This document shows positions 50,613-59,440 of a stretch of DNA of 64,000 nucleotides, piece after piece. The notes beneath the pieces were generated by a model. That model was not told where the DNA came from, did not search any database, and saw nothing but the letters and a program-made list of their open reading frames with translations. The stretch is from a virus: positions 1 through 64,000 of IMG/VR virus record IMGVR_UViG_3300045974_000167; one strand, written 5' to 3'. A program made the translations under genes and the position numbers. Numbering within the stretch: position 1 is the stretch's first letter; each line of letters opens with the position of its first letter.

Positions 50613-52092
50613 CAGATTCCTAGTGGTTCCAACCATCGGACTCTGGAAATCACTCGCCACCGATAGCTCGTTCGTCTTTATGATGAACACAGTTCGGAGG
50701 CTCATAGCACGAGGTAACTATGCCTACGTCGTCCTCCCCCGTGACATCGACATGGAGAACGTGCCCAAGATTCCAGGGGTCATGTACTTTGTATGCGACG
50801 TACCTGCGAGGGCGCTCGACACGCAGATGGGAATCGTGGATCAAGCATTCATTTCAAACACCTTCGGGTTCCAGTACGGAAAGTACGTGGTTGACGCTGG
50901 GATTGTTCTGCACGGCTCTCAGGTACTACCACTCAAGGCCGCCGTCCATCCTAGAGGGCCTTTTGACTGTTTTCCTGTCTTTTGTCTTGAGCAGGGTGTT
51001 AGTTGGATTGATACTGCTCCTGGGTACGAGCCTGGAAGATATGATGAAGAACTGATGATCCTGGGGGCCTCGTATTCCTACCTCTGCTGCGTATCCAAAA
51101 AAGACCTAGGGAGTTCTCTAGAAAAGGCCCGCCACTTCAACCTTAGCCATCAACAGTTCAACATTCTTAGGGAAAATGCCTTCGCGGGTGCGGCCCCTGT
51201 AGACGTACCCCTTATGCAATCGATTGCAGCGGAGACCAAGAAGAACGACACCACCACCCTGCTCTACGCCGCCAGAACAAACAAGACCAAACACCCTGAA
51301 GATATCGTCGAAATCTTCGATGCCCTATACAAACAGAATGAGCCCATCAACATTACTTACGTCACTCAGACTTCACCTCTCAAGTTTGATGTCATCACTA
51401 AGAGGCGTCATCTCTTTGATGAGCGTGGATATATTGAGCCCCGTACGAGTTGCGGCCCGATGGATTTCTACAAAGAAGCCGCCAAATCCCACGTTTACCT
51501 CTGCTGGTCGGATAGCGAGAGCTTCAATGCCTCTGCTGTTGAGGCTTCTCTTCTGGGTTGCGTGTATATGTGTCACGACACTAAGCCTCATCGTGATCTA
51601 TATGATGGTGATCTGGGTGGGGACGTATTTTGGCTCCGCGACAAGGTGGACGCCATAGAGAAAGTGCGCTGGGTCATCCACCACTACGAAGAAGCTTACA
51701 AGATGCAGGCTCCCCTGCGGCAGAAATTCCTCGACCGCCAGATCGAAGGCGACCTCTCCAAGCACATCCATGAGAAAACCATCGAGTTTCATCGAGCTAA
51801 CGTCAAAGGGACGCCCGGTAAGCTTTATTACTATAAGCTTGCGGAAAGTGCAGAACTTACGAAAATTATCGATGGTTGTCTGTCGAATTGGGCAGATGAA
51901 ACTATCGGCCTTGAGGATGTTCTTGTTTCCTTAGAATCCCACGGCGACGCCTTCTCGACAGACAACCTATATCGAGCCATTTCACGAGTGATGCCGGTGA
52001 ACTGGAACTTGCATCAAATGATGAAGCTGCACTATAACCTCCTCGACACCTGCGACAGCCGGTACCCCCGGTATAGGATCAAGAATGACTGA
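50605..52092 (+). CDS. GT-B glycosyltransferase
   Basis: 495 residues; ATG 50605 overlaps the HNH stop. The C-terminal half follows glycosyltransferase group 1: TTLLYAARTNKTKHPEDIVE, ITYVTQTS, FYKEAAKSHVYLCWSDSESFNASAVEASLLGCV (E-x7-E-like donor site), YDGDLGGDVFW. Transfers a sugar from a nucleotide donor. In phages such enzymes glucosylate DNA bases or decorate virion or host surface. Located with methyltransferases, a WbqC-like protein and, further on, a PIG-L deacetylase. Confidence 0.75.
   Translation: MSNRFLVVPTIGLWKSLATDSSFVFMMNTVRRLIARGNYAYVVLPRDIDMENVPKIPGVMYFVCDVPARALDTQMGIVDQAFISNTFGFQYGKYVVDAGIVLHGSQVLPLKAAVHPRGPFDCFPVFCLEQGVSWIDTAPGYEPGRYDEELMILGASYSYLCCVSKKDLGSSLEKARHFNLSHQQFNILRENAFAGAAPVDVPLMQSIAAETKKNDTTTLLYAARTNKTKHPEDIVEIFDALYKQNEPINITYVTQTSPLKFDVITKRRHLFDERGYIEPRTSCGPMDFYKEAAKSHVYLCWSDSESFNASAVEASLLGCVYMCHDTKPHRDLYDGDLGGDVFWLRDKVDAIEKVRWVIHHYEEAYKMQAPLRQKFLDRQIEGDLSKHIHEKTIEFHRANVKGTPGKLYYYKLAESAELTKIIDGCLSNWADETIGLEDVLVSLESHGDAFSTDNLYRAISRVMPVNWNLHQMMKLHYNLLDTCDSRYPRYRIKND
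51215..51228 (+). repeat. Dispersed palindrome TGCAATCGATTGCA
   Basis: Perfect site in the glycosyltransferase gene, read as MQSIAA. Confidence 0.85.
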
Positions 52093-52816
52093 GCCTCTGA
52101 ACAAAGAGAATGTGATGCGGGTGCCCATCGATTCCATCGAGCCGAACGATTGGAATCCTAACCAGATGCCCTCCCACCTGTTCAACGAGCTATCCCACGA
52201 CATCGAAGAGGAGGGGATGGATCAGCCGGTAGTCGTGATTGAACGCGACGGCAAACGCATCATCGTTGACGGCGAGCACCGTTACAGGGCCTCCAAAGCT
52301 GCCGGAAGAACGGACATCCTGATCTCTGTCCGCGACTACTCGGACGACGAGGCGAAAATCCGGACAGTACGTAGAAACATGATTCACGGCACGACTGACC
52401 CCGCCAAGTTCACGAAACTCGTCATGGACTTGAACAATCGCGGCCTGCCTATCGATGAGATTAAGCGGCGCATGGCTACCCCTGACAAGGAATTTATGAA
52501 GATGTACCAGGGGAACACCGCCGACAAATCCAAGAAAGCAGCCGAAGTCATTGCTGATGCTGAGAAGGGGGTTGCCCAGACCTTCCTCGTCGTCAACTTG
52601 TCCCAGATGATCAGGGATATCGTTGCCAAGTTCGGGGAAACCATCCAGCAGGGGTTCATCGCCTTCTCCTACAAGGGACAGACTCACATGCTGATTTCGA
52701 TGGACCCCAAACTCCACAAGGCTATGGTTGCCTTCAAATCGGCGGCGGAAGAGGATAAACTGACTCAGGAACAAATCTCTGAGCGTCTAGCTAATGCTCT
52801 GATGAAGGCGTCGTAA
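52085..52816 (+). CDS. ParB/Srx-domain protein
   Basis: 243 residues. ParB N-terminal domain: VPIDSIEPNDWNPNQM, GMDQPVVVIE, IIVDGEHRYRASKAAG. No standard C-terminal ParB HTH is seen. In phages, ParB-like proteins beside terminase genes are common and may act as CTP-dependent DNA clamps or nucleases in packaging. Ends overlap both neighbours. Confidence 0.75.
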   Translation: MTEPLNKENVMRVPIDSIEPNDWNPNQMPSHLFNELSHDIEEEGMDQPVVVIERDGKRIIVDGEHRYRASKAAGRTDILISVRDYSDDEAKIRTVRRNMIHGTTDPAKFTKLVMDLNNRGLPIDEIKRRMATPDKEFMKMYQGNTADKSKKAAEVIADAEKGVAQTFLVVNLSQMIRDIVAKFGETIQQGFIAFSYKGQTHMLISMDPKLHKAMVAFKSAAEEDKLTQEQISERLANALMKAS

Positions 52817-53562
52817 TGACCGTCAAGTTCAACTCCCCATTCACCCCCAAGGTGATGCCAAAGATTGAGGATCTTCCCGGTGCCAAACCGGTTGACCTCA
52901 AGAAGCATAAGCGTACTGCCTCAGGGGAACTGCGGCGCGAACCCGCTGCGACCTCGGAACGTCAGAAGGCTAAGGTAGAGGTCGAGGTAGCTGTTGAACG
53001 TGCGATTAAGACTGGCGAAATCGTCGTGCGGGAGAAGGGTGCAATCGTTGACACGACTGACCCTGAGCTTAGAGAACACTTTGGTCGTATGTTGTTCATG
53101 GGGGCTACCCAAGACCTCATCTGCGAAGTCCTAAAGATCCAGCGGGACACCTACCGCCGACTCAAGCGGCTGCACCTTGAATCCGTCGTAGAATCCCTTG
53201 CCGAAACCGGCGTGATGGGGATGGTTGCCCTCTCCTTCGACAAGATGGAGATGGCGTCTACCAAAACCCTGCAACTCATCAACTCCCTTGGGGTATCGGA
53301 GAAGGACCGCGCCGACCTCATTGGTGCTGTCCGACTCTTAAAGGATATCGAAAACGATAAGGTGTCGATGCTCGTCAAGACGGGGGCAATCAAGGTGAAG
53401 AAGCGGGCCGAAATCTCCGCGCACCTTGAAGTTCTCTCCGGTAGCTCTCAGCCGCTCCTAACCGGTGAAAAGGCGCAGCAGGTTATGGTCAGGGTAATGG
53501 CCGACCTCGTTGATGCTATCGAGGACGACGATGAATCTGACGGCGGCGAAGAGAGCGATTAG
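52816..53562 (+). CDS. terS: Terminase small subunit (putative)
   Basis: 248 residues, TAATG overlap with the ParB gene. A helix-turn-helix-like block, MGATQDLICEVLKIQRDTYRRLKRLHLE (about 95-122), is followed by helical oligomerisation segments and an acidic C-terminus (EDDDESDGGEESD). Immediately precedes TerL. The call rests on position and HTH character; it would bind the packaging site. Confidence 0.65.
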   Translation: MTVKFNSPFTPKVMPKIEDLPGAKPVDLKKHKRTASGELRREPAATSERQKAKVEVEVAVERAIKTGEIVVREKGAIVDTTDPELREHFGRMLFMGATQDLICEVLKIQRDTYRRLKRLHLESVVESLAETGVMGMVALSFDKMEMASTKTLQLINSLGVSEKDRADLIGAVRLLKDIENDKVSMLVKTGAIKVKKRAEISAHLEVLSGSSQPLLTGEKAQQVMVRVMADLVDAIEDDDESDGGEESD

Positions 53563-55351
53563 AGATGTAGCGCCGGAATACCGGCGTCACATGATGCTGT
53601 GCATCGAGGATGCGCTGCGGGGAGACAACCGCGCCCTCTCGAAGTACAAGCACATGCCCGTGGACGTTCGTACGTTCATCGAGGCTGATTATTACATGCA
53701 GTCTGTGACCGCTACCGGGCAGAAAATCATCTACCCGGAAGTGATGAAGCATCTCGTAGAAATCAATGAAGGTGACTACGACGAGGTTGTGCTAACAGGG
53801 GGCATCGGTGCTGCAAAATCCACTATTGGCGTCTATACTCAGGCGTATCAGCTCTACTTACTTAGTTGTATGGCTGATCCTCAAGGTTACTTCGGCCTCG
53901 ATCCCTCTTCCGAGATTGTCATCGTCTTCCAATCTCTTTCCAAGACGTTAGCGGAAGAGGTTGACTATGACCGGTTCCGGTCGATGGTGGAACGTACTCA
54001 ATACTTCCAAGAGAAGTTCCCCCACAACAAATTCGTTGAGAACCAACTAGAGTTCCCGAACCGCATCATCGTAAAACCAATCTCTGGTTTAGAGACAGGC
54101 GCAATCAGCCAAAACGTCATCGGGGGGATGATCGATGAAGTTAACTTCATGGCCGTTGTGGAAAAGTCTAAGATGGCGGATGGCGGTACTTACGACCAAG
54201 CGACTGCTCTTTACAATTCGATTGCACGCCGCCGTAAGTCGCGCTTCCTCAAAGCTGGGCGAATGCCTGGGCGACTTTGCTTGGTATCTTCTCGTCGTAC
54301 TCCCGGTCAGTTTACGGATAAGAAAGAGGAAGAGGCTAAGTCCAACCCCAAGATTTACGTATATGACAAGCGTGTCTGGGAGATTAAGCCCCCCGGAACC
54401 TTCTCCAACGAAAGATTCCATATTTTTATCGGGGACGGAGCCCGACAGCCCCGGGTAATTGCGGACGGGGAGATTATCTCAGAAGATGATCGGCACCTTA
54501 TCGATGCCATCCCCATCGAGTTCAGGGCAGACTTCACCGATGACATCACCAAAGCCCTGCGTGATATTGCCGGTAAGAGCACGCTTGCCATACATCCGTT
54601 CATGCCTCGGCGGGAGGATGTGGCTGCTAACTTCGGGCGTCGTCCTAGCGTCTTCACGGTAGAGGTTTTCAACCAGCAGGGATTGAAACTTAGGATTCGG
54701 GATAACCTAGTTATTCGTAATCCTGATTGCCCCCGCTGGGTTCACATCGACTTAGGTATTAGCAGCGACTCGGCGGGCCTCGTTATTGCTCACGTTCCTA
54801 AGTTCATGGAGATGAAAAGAGGGGAGGGTACAGAATACCTCCCCGTGATAGAGGTAGATGGTGCCTTAGAGATTCCCCCTCCTCCGGGTAAGCGTGGGGA
54901 GATCGATTTCGCGGGCATCCGCCGAATCCTCTACAAGCTCCGGGACATGGGAATGCAGATCAAGTGGGTCAGTCTTGACTCGTTCCAATCCACCGACACG
55001 ATGCAGATCCTTAGAAGGAACGGGTTTATCGTAGGCTATCAATCGATAGATACGACTAACGTGCCGTATGATTTAACGAAACAAGCCCTGTACGACCATC
55101 GGGTCATTGCCCCAGCCCATGAGAAACTGGTAAAAGAATTAGTGTCTCTAGAACGAGACTTTAGGCGTGGGAAGGTAGACCACCCAGCCAAGGGGTCCAA
55201 GGATATCGCGGACTCGCTAGCTGGGGTTATTTTTGGCCTGAGTATGAGGCGTGATGTCTGGGCTCAACACCGTATTCCGCTATCCCAGGCAGTTTCAATC
55301 GCGTCCCATATCAATGACCATGAAGACTCAAGGAGTATCCCCCGTGAATAG
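53531..55351 (+). CDS. terL: Terminase large subunit
   Basis: 606 residues from ATG 53531 (GAGG 6 nt upstream). ATPase P-loop variant VVLTGGIGAAKST (about 87-99), the hydrophobic-acidic segment VIGGMIDEVNFM, and a nuclease domain with WVHIDLGISSDSAG (about 405), VSLDSFQS and DIADSLAG. The motor that packages DNA into heads and cuts it. No intein. Confidence 0.88.
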   Translation: MNLTAAKRAIRDVAPEYRRHMMLCIEDALRGDNRALSKYKHMPVDVRTFIEADYYMQSVTATGQKIIYPEVMKHLVEINEGDYDEVVLTGGIGAAKSTIGVYTQAYQLYLLSCMADPQGYFGLDPSSEIVIVFQSLSKTLAEEVDYDRFRSMVERTQYFQEKFPHNKFVENQLEFPNRIIVKPISGLETGAISQNVIGGMIDEVNFMAVVEKSKMADGGTYDQATALYNSIARRRKSRFLKAGRMPGRLCLVSSRRTPGQFTDKKEEEAKSNPKIYVYDKRVWEIKPPGTFSNERFHIFIGDGARQPRVIADGEIISEDDRHLIDAIPIEFRADFTDDITKALRDIAGKSTLAIHPFMPRREDVAANFGRRPSVFTVEVFNQQGLKLRIRDNLVIRNPDCPRWVHIDLGISSDSAGLVIAHVPKFMEMKRGEGTEYLPVIEVDGALEIPPPPGKRGEIDFAGIRRILYKLRDMGMQIKWVSLDSFQSTDTMQILRRNGFIVGYQSIDTTNVPYDLTKQALYDHRVIAPAHEKLVKELVSLERDFRRGKVDHPAKGSKDIADSLAGVIFGLSMRRDVWAQHRIPLSQAVSIASHINDHEDSRSIPRE

Positions 55352-55994
55352 TGGGAATAATTGTTTAGGGCGAACTGTTCTAGTCATTGGGGCACATCCC
55401 GACGATTTGGAAATGAATGCCGGTGGGACAATCCATAAACTAATCCAATCTGGAGCAGTGGTATCCACTACAGTTTTAGCTAGCCATACCACCTTCAATG
55501 GTGATAGATTACTCGAATCAAACCGCGCCCAAATCAAATTGGGTATCGTCGGGATGGAGTTTGCTGGAGGGATTGACACTAAATTAGCTGATTCTAAGGC
55601 CATGTTAATTGATCTTCTTGATAGTAAGATAAAGATCATCAAACCGGATACAGTCATCACCCATTTTCACGCTGATACGCATCAAGATCATGCCGCCTGC
55701 TACGATATCGTAATGGCGGCAGCGCGTTGTGTACCAAACATCCTGCTGTTCAAGCCGACGTTTCCATCAGGCAGACCCGACATCCCGTTTCACCCTAACT
55801 TCATCAGCAAGCTCTCCGACGAGAATATGATCGCTAAGATTTCTGCCATGAGCGAGTTCGTATCTCAGCGTAATAAATACGGAGAGGATAAGTGGCTTGA
55901 ATCCCTTAAGTCTACTGCGGCGGGCGATGCTTGGACGTATGGTGGCTTCCACGGGTATGCGGAAATCTTTCAAGTCTCACGTTTAATGGGGTAG
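55344..55994 (+). CDS. PIG-L/LmbE-type deacetylase
   Basis: 216 residues from GTG 55344 (AAGGAG upstream); overlaps terL by 8 nt. Zinc motif GAHPDDLEMNAGGT, then THFHADTHQDHAACYD, both diagnostic of PIG-L N-acetylglucosamine deacetylases. Family members remove acetyl groups from N-acetyl sugars on small molecules or lipids. In this phage it may act on a sugar attached to DNA, virion or host glycan. Confidence 0.85.
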   Translation: MNSGNNCLGRTVLVIGAHPDDLEMNAGGTIHKLIQSGAVVSTTVLASHTTFNGDRLLESNRAQIKLGIVGMEFAGGIDTKLADSKAMLIDLLDSKIKIIKPDTVITHFHADTHQDHAACYDIVMAAARCVPNILLFKPTFPSGRPDIPFHPNFISKLSDENMIAKISAMSEFVSQRNKYGEDKWLESLKSTAAGDAWTYGGFHGYAEIFQVSRLMG

Positions 55995-56008
55995 TGCAAT
56001 CAATTGCA
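55995..56008 (+). repeat. Dispersed palindrome TGCAATCAATTGCA
   Basis: Intergenic; begins right after the deacetylase stop and ends 1 bp before the GGAGG of the next gene. Confidence 0.85.
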
Positions 56009-56018
56009 CGGAGGGCGT

Positions 56019-56468
56019 GTGGGAGTAACCTTAAGAACACAAAAATCTGAACGTCCGGTTGAGAGCCTGACGTTAGATGAAGCGATTGCTGAAAGGCAAC
56101 GCTTAGTTAAAACTACGATGGACGCGCAGGATGAACTCAGCGACCGAAATCGTATCGGAACCGATGGAAAAAGGATCTCTGCCCACGACTACTGGGCGTG
56201 GCACCGTACTGTATCGAAGGTAGTCCGCGACAATCAACACCGCATGGGTTTACTGCGTGAACACATCAGAAAGATGCGGCAGCGTTCGTCTGTCGCAGAG
56301 GCCAAGGTTGAGGACGTAACTGATCGGGGCCTACTCAAATCAGCATACGAACTGCTCTGCACGCTTGCTAGAGAAGATGTTGATTTTGATGCTCACGAAC
56401 AGGCTCTCATGGACGTTATCCGAGAACGCATCCAGGGAACCTCACCAGTTAATGGAGGTCGTAAATGA
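56019..56468 (+). CDS. Hypothetical coiled-coil protein
   Basis: 149 residues; GTG 56019 with GGAGG 4 nt upstream. Long charged helices (LDEAIAERQRLVKTTMDAQDEL, RMGLLREHIRKMRQRSS). ATGA overlap with the thymidylate kinase. Similar helical proteins occur beside terminases; function unknown. Confidence 0.5.
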   Translation: MGVTLRTQKSERPVESLTLDEAIAERQRLVKTTMDAQDELSDRNRIGTDGKRISAHDYWAWHRTVSKVVRDNQHRMGLLREHIRKMRQRSSVAEAKVEDVTDRGLLKSAYELLCTLAREDVDFDAHEQALMDVIRERIQGTSPVNGGRK

Positions 56469-57169
56469 TTTTCGTGCTTGAGGGGTTGGATGGGTGTGGC
56501 AAGGGGACACAAGCCGAAATTCTAATCAAGAGTCTGCTGAAAACAGATCCGACAACCGGACTAGTAAAGTTTCCCGACTACACGACGCCCATCGGGAGAC
56601 TGTTGCAGGATTGGATGCACGGAATGATCGGGGTCTGTGCAACCGACGAAGCACCCATCGTTCCCCTTCCCGGCCAGAGCGCACTCGCCCTACAGGCTAT
56701 TCTCCTAGCAAACAAGACGGAGCAGGCCGACCTCTTGTGGGGTTATAAAACCATCGGAAACCTCGTAGTAGACCGGTACTGGCAGTCGGGCGTTGCCTAC
56801 GGTGCGGGCGTTGATGGTTTGGACTACGATTACATGGTCCGAATCAATAGAGGACTACCCGCCGCCGATATCAACTTCCTTATCAATATCCCTGTCTCAG
56901 TAGCTTTAGAACGTCAGGCTTTACGCGGCCGTAAGGATATCTACGAAGGCCGTCGTGATGCGCGTGATGCGATGGAGCGGTGCAACACCGCGTACGTCCA
57001 GTTGTGGGCTAGAATGGCAAATCGTGATCCCACTGCTTGGGTAGTAGTTGATGGAACTCGTCCCCGTGATGAAGTGGCAGCCATGATTCTCGCGGAAGTA
57101 ATGGCGTTCAAACAAGCACGAGATCCTAGCTGGCTGGCCGACGACTCTCATCCAGTTAGTGCGATTTGA
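56465..57169 (+). CDS. tmk: Thymidylate kinase
   Basis: 234 residues. P-loop LEGLDGCGKGTQAE (5-18), KFPDYTTPIG, and VVDRYWQSGVAYG (DR[Y/H] motif, about 99) identify a dTMP kinase. Works with the dUTPase to raise dTTP supply. The last ~15 residues (RDPSWLADDSHPVSAI) follow a 17-bp sequence repeated just after the stop, so the C-terminus may have been remodelled. Confidence 0.85.
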   Translation: MIFVLEGLDGCGKGTQAEILIKSLLKTDPTTGLVKFPDYTTPIGRLLQDWMHGMIGVCATDEAPIVPLPGQSALALQAILLANKTEQADLLWGYKTIGNLVVDRYWQSGVAYGAGVDGLDYDYMVRINRGLPAADINFLINIPVSVALERQALRGRKDIYEGRRDARDAMERCNTAYVQLWARMANRDPTAWVVVDGTRPRDEVAAMILAEVMAFKQARDPSWLADDSHPVSAI

Positions 57170-57187
57170 CCAAGCACGAGATCCTAG
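57113..57187 (+). repeat. 17-bp direct repeat at end of tmk
   Basis: CAAGCACGAGATCCTAG at 57113-57129 and again at 57171-57187, 58 bp apart, flanking the tmk stop codon. Confidence 0.8.
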
Positions 57188-57213
57188 ACATCTAGCTAGC
57201 AAGGACACGAGAC

Positions 57214-57690
57214 ATGGCTATCCACGGACTAGCAGCGAGACCCTCCCCCACCCCCATCCGGGATCCCGTAGTAGTAGAGAGACTGCCTAGTACGGAGAAG
57301 GACATCAAGTCTCCCTTCCGCGCAACTCCTGGCTCCGCTGGCCTAGATTGGTCCCTTCCTAGGGACGTTTCCATCTGGCCCGGACAGACCTTGGTTATTC
57401 CCTCAGGATTCAAGATCGAGATCCCGCATGGACTCGTCGGCCTGATGCGTACGAGGTCATCCTCACGTAAGCGAGGGCTGTCCGTGGATGGCACCATCGA
57501 TAGCGATTACCGTGGCGAGGTAGGAATCAGCCTAAGAAATCTTACGACTGAGCCTATCTGTGTTAAGCGAGGAGAAAGAATCGCCCAGATGGTAATCGTA
57601 GATGCCCACCTATATATCAATGTAATCGAGGGGCATGTTAATATGAACACCGTCCGAGGCGAGGGCGGCTTCGGCTCGACGGGGGTATAA
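57214..57690 (+). CDS. dut: dUTPase
   Basis: 158 residues. All five trimeric dUTPase motifs are present: TPGSAGLDWSLP, RSSSRKRGL, GTIDSDYRGEVGISLRN, GERIAQMVI and RGEGGFGSTG. Hydrolyses dUTP to dUMP, keeping uracil out of DNA and feeding dTMP synthesis. Confidence 0.92.
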   Translation: MAIHGLAARPSPTPIRDPVVVERLPSTEKDIKSPFRATPGSAGLDWSLPRDVSIWPGQTLVIPSGFKIEIPHGLVGLMRTRSSSRKRGLSVDGTIDSDYRGEVGISLRNLTTEPICVKRGERIAQMVIVDAHLYINVIEGHVNMNTVRGEGGFGSTGV

Positions 57691-57694
57691 CCTA

Positions 57695-57724
57695 TTGATT
57701 TTAGGGGAGTACCTGTGCTATACC
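57695..57724 (+). promoter_or_regulatory. Candidate leaderless promoter of AP2/HNH gene
   Basis: TTGATT (57695-57700), 18 bp, TATACC (57719-57724), 7 nt before ATG 57732; no Shine-Dalgarno. Confidence 0.45.
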
Positions 57725-57731
57725 AACCCGT

Positions 57732-58223
57732 ATGAGGGAACTACAAATCTCAAAGGGTTGTACCGCTTTAGTAGATGACGAAGATTTTGAGTTAGTTTCA
57801 AAATGGAGATGGTCGTATTGTAAGGGGTACGCCGTTAGGCGAGAGCGTTACGGGCCTCGTAAAGAGAACCGAGCCAAGTGGATATACCTACATAGATTCG
57901 TGTTGGGGCTCACGGATAACTCTGGATTATCCACCGATCATATAAATCGTAACCGTTTAGACTGTAGAAAAGAGAATCTACGATTAGTTTCTCACAGAGA
58001 AAATTGTCTCAACACCCCCAAGAAAACATACAAGCACGGAGCGTCCTCTAAATACAAAGGAGTTTCTTTCAACAAGAAACTTAAGAAATGGCGCGCTAGA
58101 GTGTACGAGCATGGAAAAGAAATGCTGGTTGGGAATTTCCTAACTGAAGACGAGGCCGCATTAGCGTATAATGCTATGGTTACGAAGCTGCGTGGTAATC
58201 TAGCCACGCTAAACGCGGTTTAA
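57732..58223 (+). CDS. HNH homing endonuclease with AP2 domain
   Basis: 163 residues. N-terminal half: LVSKWRW, YGVRR-like CKGYAVRRERY, LHRFVLGL, then STDHINRNRLDCRKENLRLVSHRENC, the HNH core. C-terminal AP2 domain: SSKYKGVSFNKKLKKWRARVY, LVGNFLTEDEAALAYNAMV. A mobile nuclease inserted after dut. A/T-richer than its neighbours. Confidence 0.9.
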   Translation: MRELQISKGCTALVDDEDFELVSKWRWSYCKGYAVRRERYGPRKENRAKWIYLHRFVLGLTDNSGLSTDHINRNRLDCRKENLRLVSHRENCLNTPKKTYKHGASSKYKGVSFNKKLKKWRARVYEHGKEMLVGNFLTEDEAALAYNAMVTKLRGNLATLNAV

Positions 58224-58232
58224 GGAGAGACA

Positions 58233-58520
58233 ATGGGATTCGTTCTTGGTGGGACAAACGTAGTCCAGGCTATTACTGCCAGCAGCGCCGTCGTTACCGG
58301 CGTCAAGTCTGGGCAGCCGTACCTTGTTACCTCTACTACAGATTGCTACCTTGCAATCGGTGGGGCGGCGGCGCTTAATGCCGGTATCTTCATCCCTGCT
58401 AAGTACCCGCAGGTGCTACGCTTCGGCTCAGACCTTGGTGCAGCTAACGTCGATCTCCGTGTAATCGGAACTACTGGGTACATTCATCTGAACCCTGGTA
58501 AAGAGATCGGCAACGACTAG
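58233..58520 (+). CDS. Small virion-like protein
   Basis: 95 residues, AAGGAGAGACA before ATG. SSAVVTGVKSGQPYLVTSTTDCYLAIGG, FIPAKYPQVLRFG resemble small beta-structured head or tail decoration proteins. If so, it is the only structural-type gene in this region and may mark the nearby head operon. Followed by palindrome and terminator. Confidence 0.5.
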   Translation: MGFVLGGTNVVQAITASSAVVTGVKSGQPYLVTSTTDCYLAIGGAAALNAGIFIPAKYPQVLRFGSDLGAANVDLRVIGTTGYIHLNPGKEIGND

Positions 58521-58521
58521 C

Positions 58522-58535
58522 TGCAACTGATTGCA
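58522..58535 (+). repeat. Dispersed palindrome TGCAACTGATTGCA
   Basis: Intergenic, directly after a stop codon and 1 bp before a terminator stem. Confidence 0.85.
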
Positions 58536-58536
58536 G

Positions 58537-58577
58537 GACGGACGCCCCAAAATGTAGGGGTGTCCGTCTTTCGTTTT
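58537..58577 (+). terminator. Rho-independent terminator
   Basis: GACGGACGCCCC pairs with GGGGTGTCCGTC around AAAATGTA, followed by TTTCGTTTT. Confidence 0.85.
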
Positions 58578-58638
58578 GCAGAACGTTGTGCGATGCTCAC
58601 CATCTCACGACGCCCGCACACCCATGGAGGGATTATTA

Positions 58639-58899
58639 GTGATTGACCTTATTCGCGGTACCATGCTGGCGGCGATTGCCAACCGCCGTACAGGTACTTT
58701 CTCCTGGCCCGACGACTATTGCTGCTCAGAGAAGTGGTACTACTGGGTCCATGTTACCTGGGTAGACGACTGGAATCGTGAAGGTCGTGTAACTGAATGC
58801 ATCGAGTTCCTGCTCAAGTGGCTTGATAGCGATGCCAACATCCAGCGGGCGCTCGATAAGGCCATCGAGTGGAAGGCCAAGTGGGGTACTGATACATGA
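58639..58899 (+). CDS. Small hypothetical protein
   Basis: 86 residues; GTG 58639, 7 nt after CCATGGAGGG. Trp-rich (FSWPDDYCCSEKWYYWVHVTWVDDW). First gene of an early-type cluster of tiny genes; ATGA overlap with the next. Function unknown. Confidence 0.5.
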   Translation: MIDLIRGTMLAAIANRRTGTFSWPDDYCCSEKWYYWVHVTWVDDWNREGRVTECIEFLLKWLDSDANIQRALDKAIEWKAKWGTDT

Positions 58900-59090
58900 C
58901 CGAACCCAAGACTGACGAACTCGTTGGACCCTTCAAGATCAAGAAGACTGAACACGAACGGGGGGAACCGGCCTGGGAGCGTATGGCTAACAACGTCGCC
59001 CGAAACTTCGTCGGGGGCATGGATGAATGCAAGACCTGCGGGCGTCCTCGCGTGCAGCGGTACTGCTGCACTTTCTGCGGGGGCGAGTGA
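58896..59090 (+). CDS. Small zinc-finger protein
   Basis: 64 residues, ATGA overlap. C-terminal CKTCGRPRVQRYCCTFCGG provides two CxxC knuckles. Confidence 0.5.
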   Translation: MTEPKTDELVGPFKIKKTEHERGEPAWERMANNVARNFVGGMDECKTCGRPRVQRYCCTFCGGE

Positions 59091-59440
59091 TGAGCATCAA
59101 GGACATGGAAGTCCCCTTCGGGTTCAACCAGGGGCATCGCACCGATACATTCGTTGCCATTAGAGAACTGGGATTCAATTCCATGGGGGCGTTCGTAGTC
59201 AACGGCTACAGTACCCCGCCGCCTGAGCCCAGAGGAACGTTCTTCACCTCTATCCCGATTAGCAAGAAGGAATACCGCGAGAAGCATCCTACCCAGGCGG
59301 GATTTCACCTTACTAGGCTAAGAATCATCTTCTACGATGATTGGGGTGAGAGGTACAGCATCTACGCCGCCCCGGCAATCTTGAAGCAGCTTGCATACGA
59401 GTGCGTTATTAACGGTATTCCGGAGACAGCGGGGGGCTAA
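59090..59440 (+). CDS. Hypothetical protein
   Basis: 116 residues, TGATG start. FGFNQGHRTDTFVAIRELGFN, FFTSIPISKKEYREKH, RLRIIFYDDWGERY. TAATG overlap with the SLOG gene. Not recognised. Confidence 0.5.
   Translation: MSIKDMEVPFGFNQGHRTDTFVAIRELGFNSMGAFVVNGYSTPPPEPRGTFFTSIPISKKEYREKHPTQAGFHLTRLRIIFYDDWGERYSIYAAPAILKQLAYECVINGIPETAGG

Noticed and set aside
54214-54227. Possible palindrome copy in terL (CAATTCGATTGCA)
   Set aside because: Only the right half matches; the left half is shifted by one base and lacks TGCA.
32759-55351. Inteins in helicase, RecA or terminase
   Set aside because: Lengths and motif order are normal, and no Cys/Ser start with a His-Asn end block was seen.
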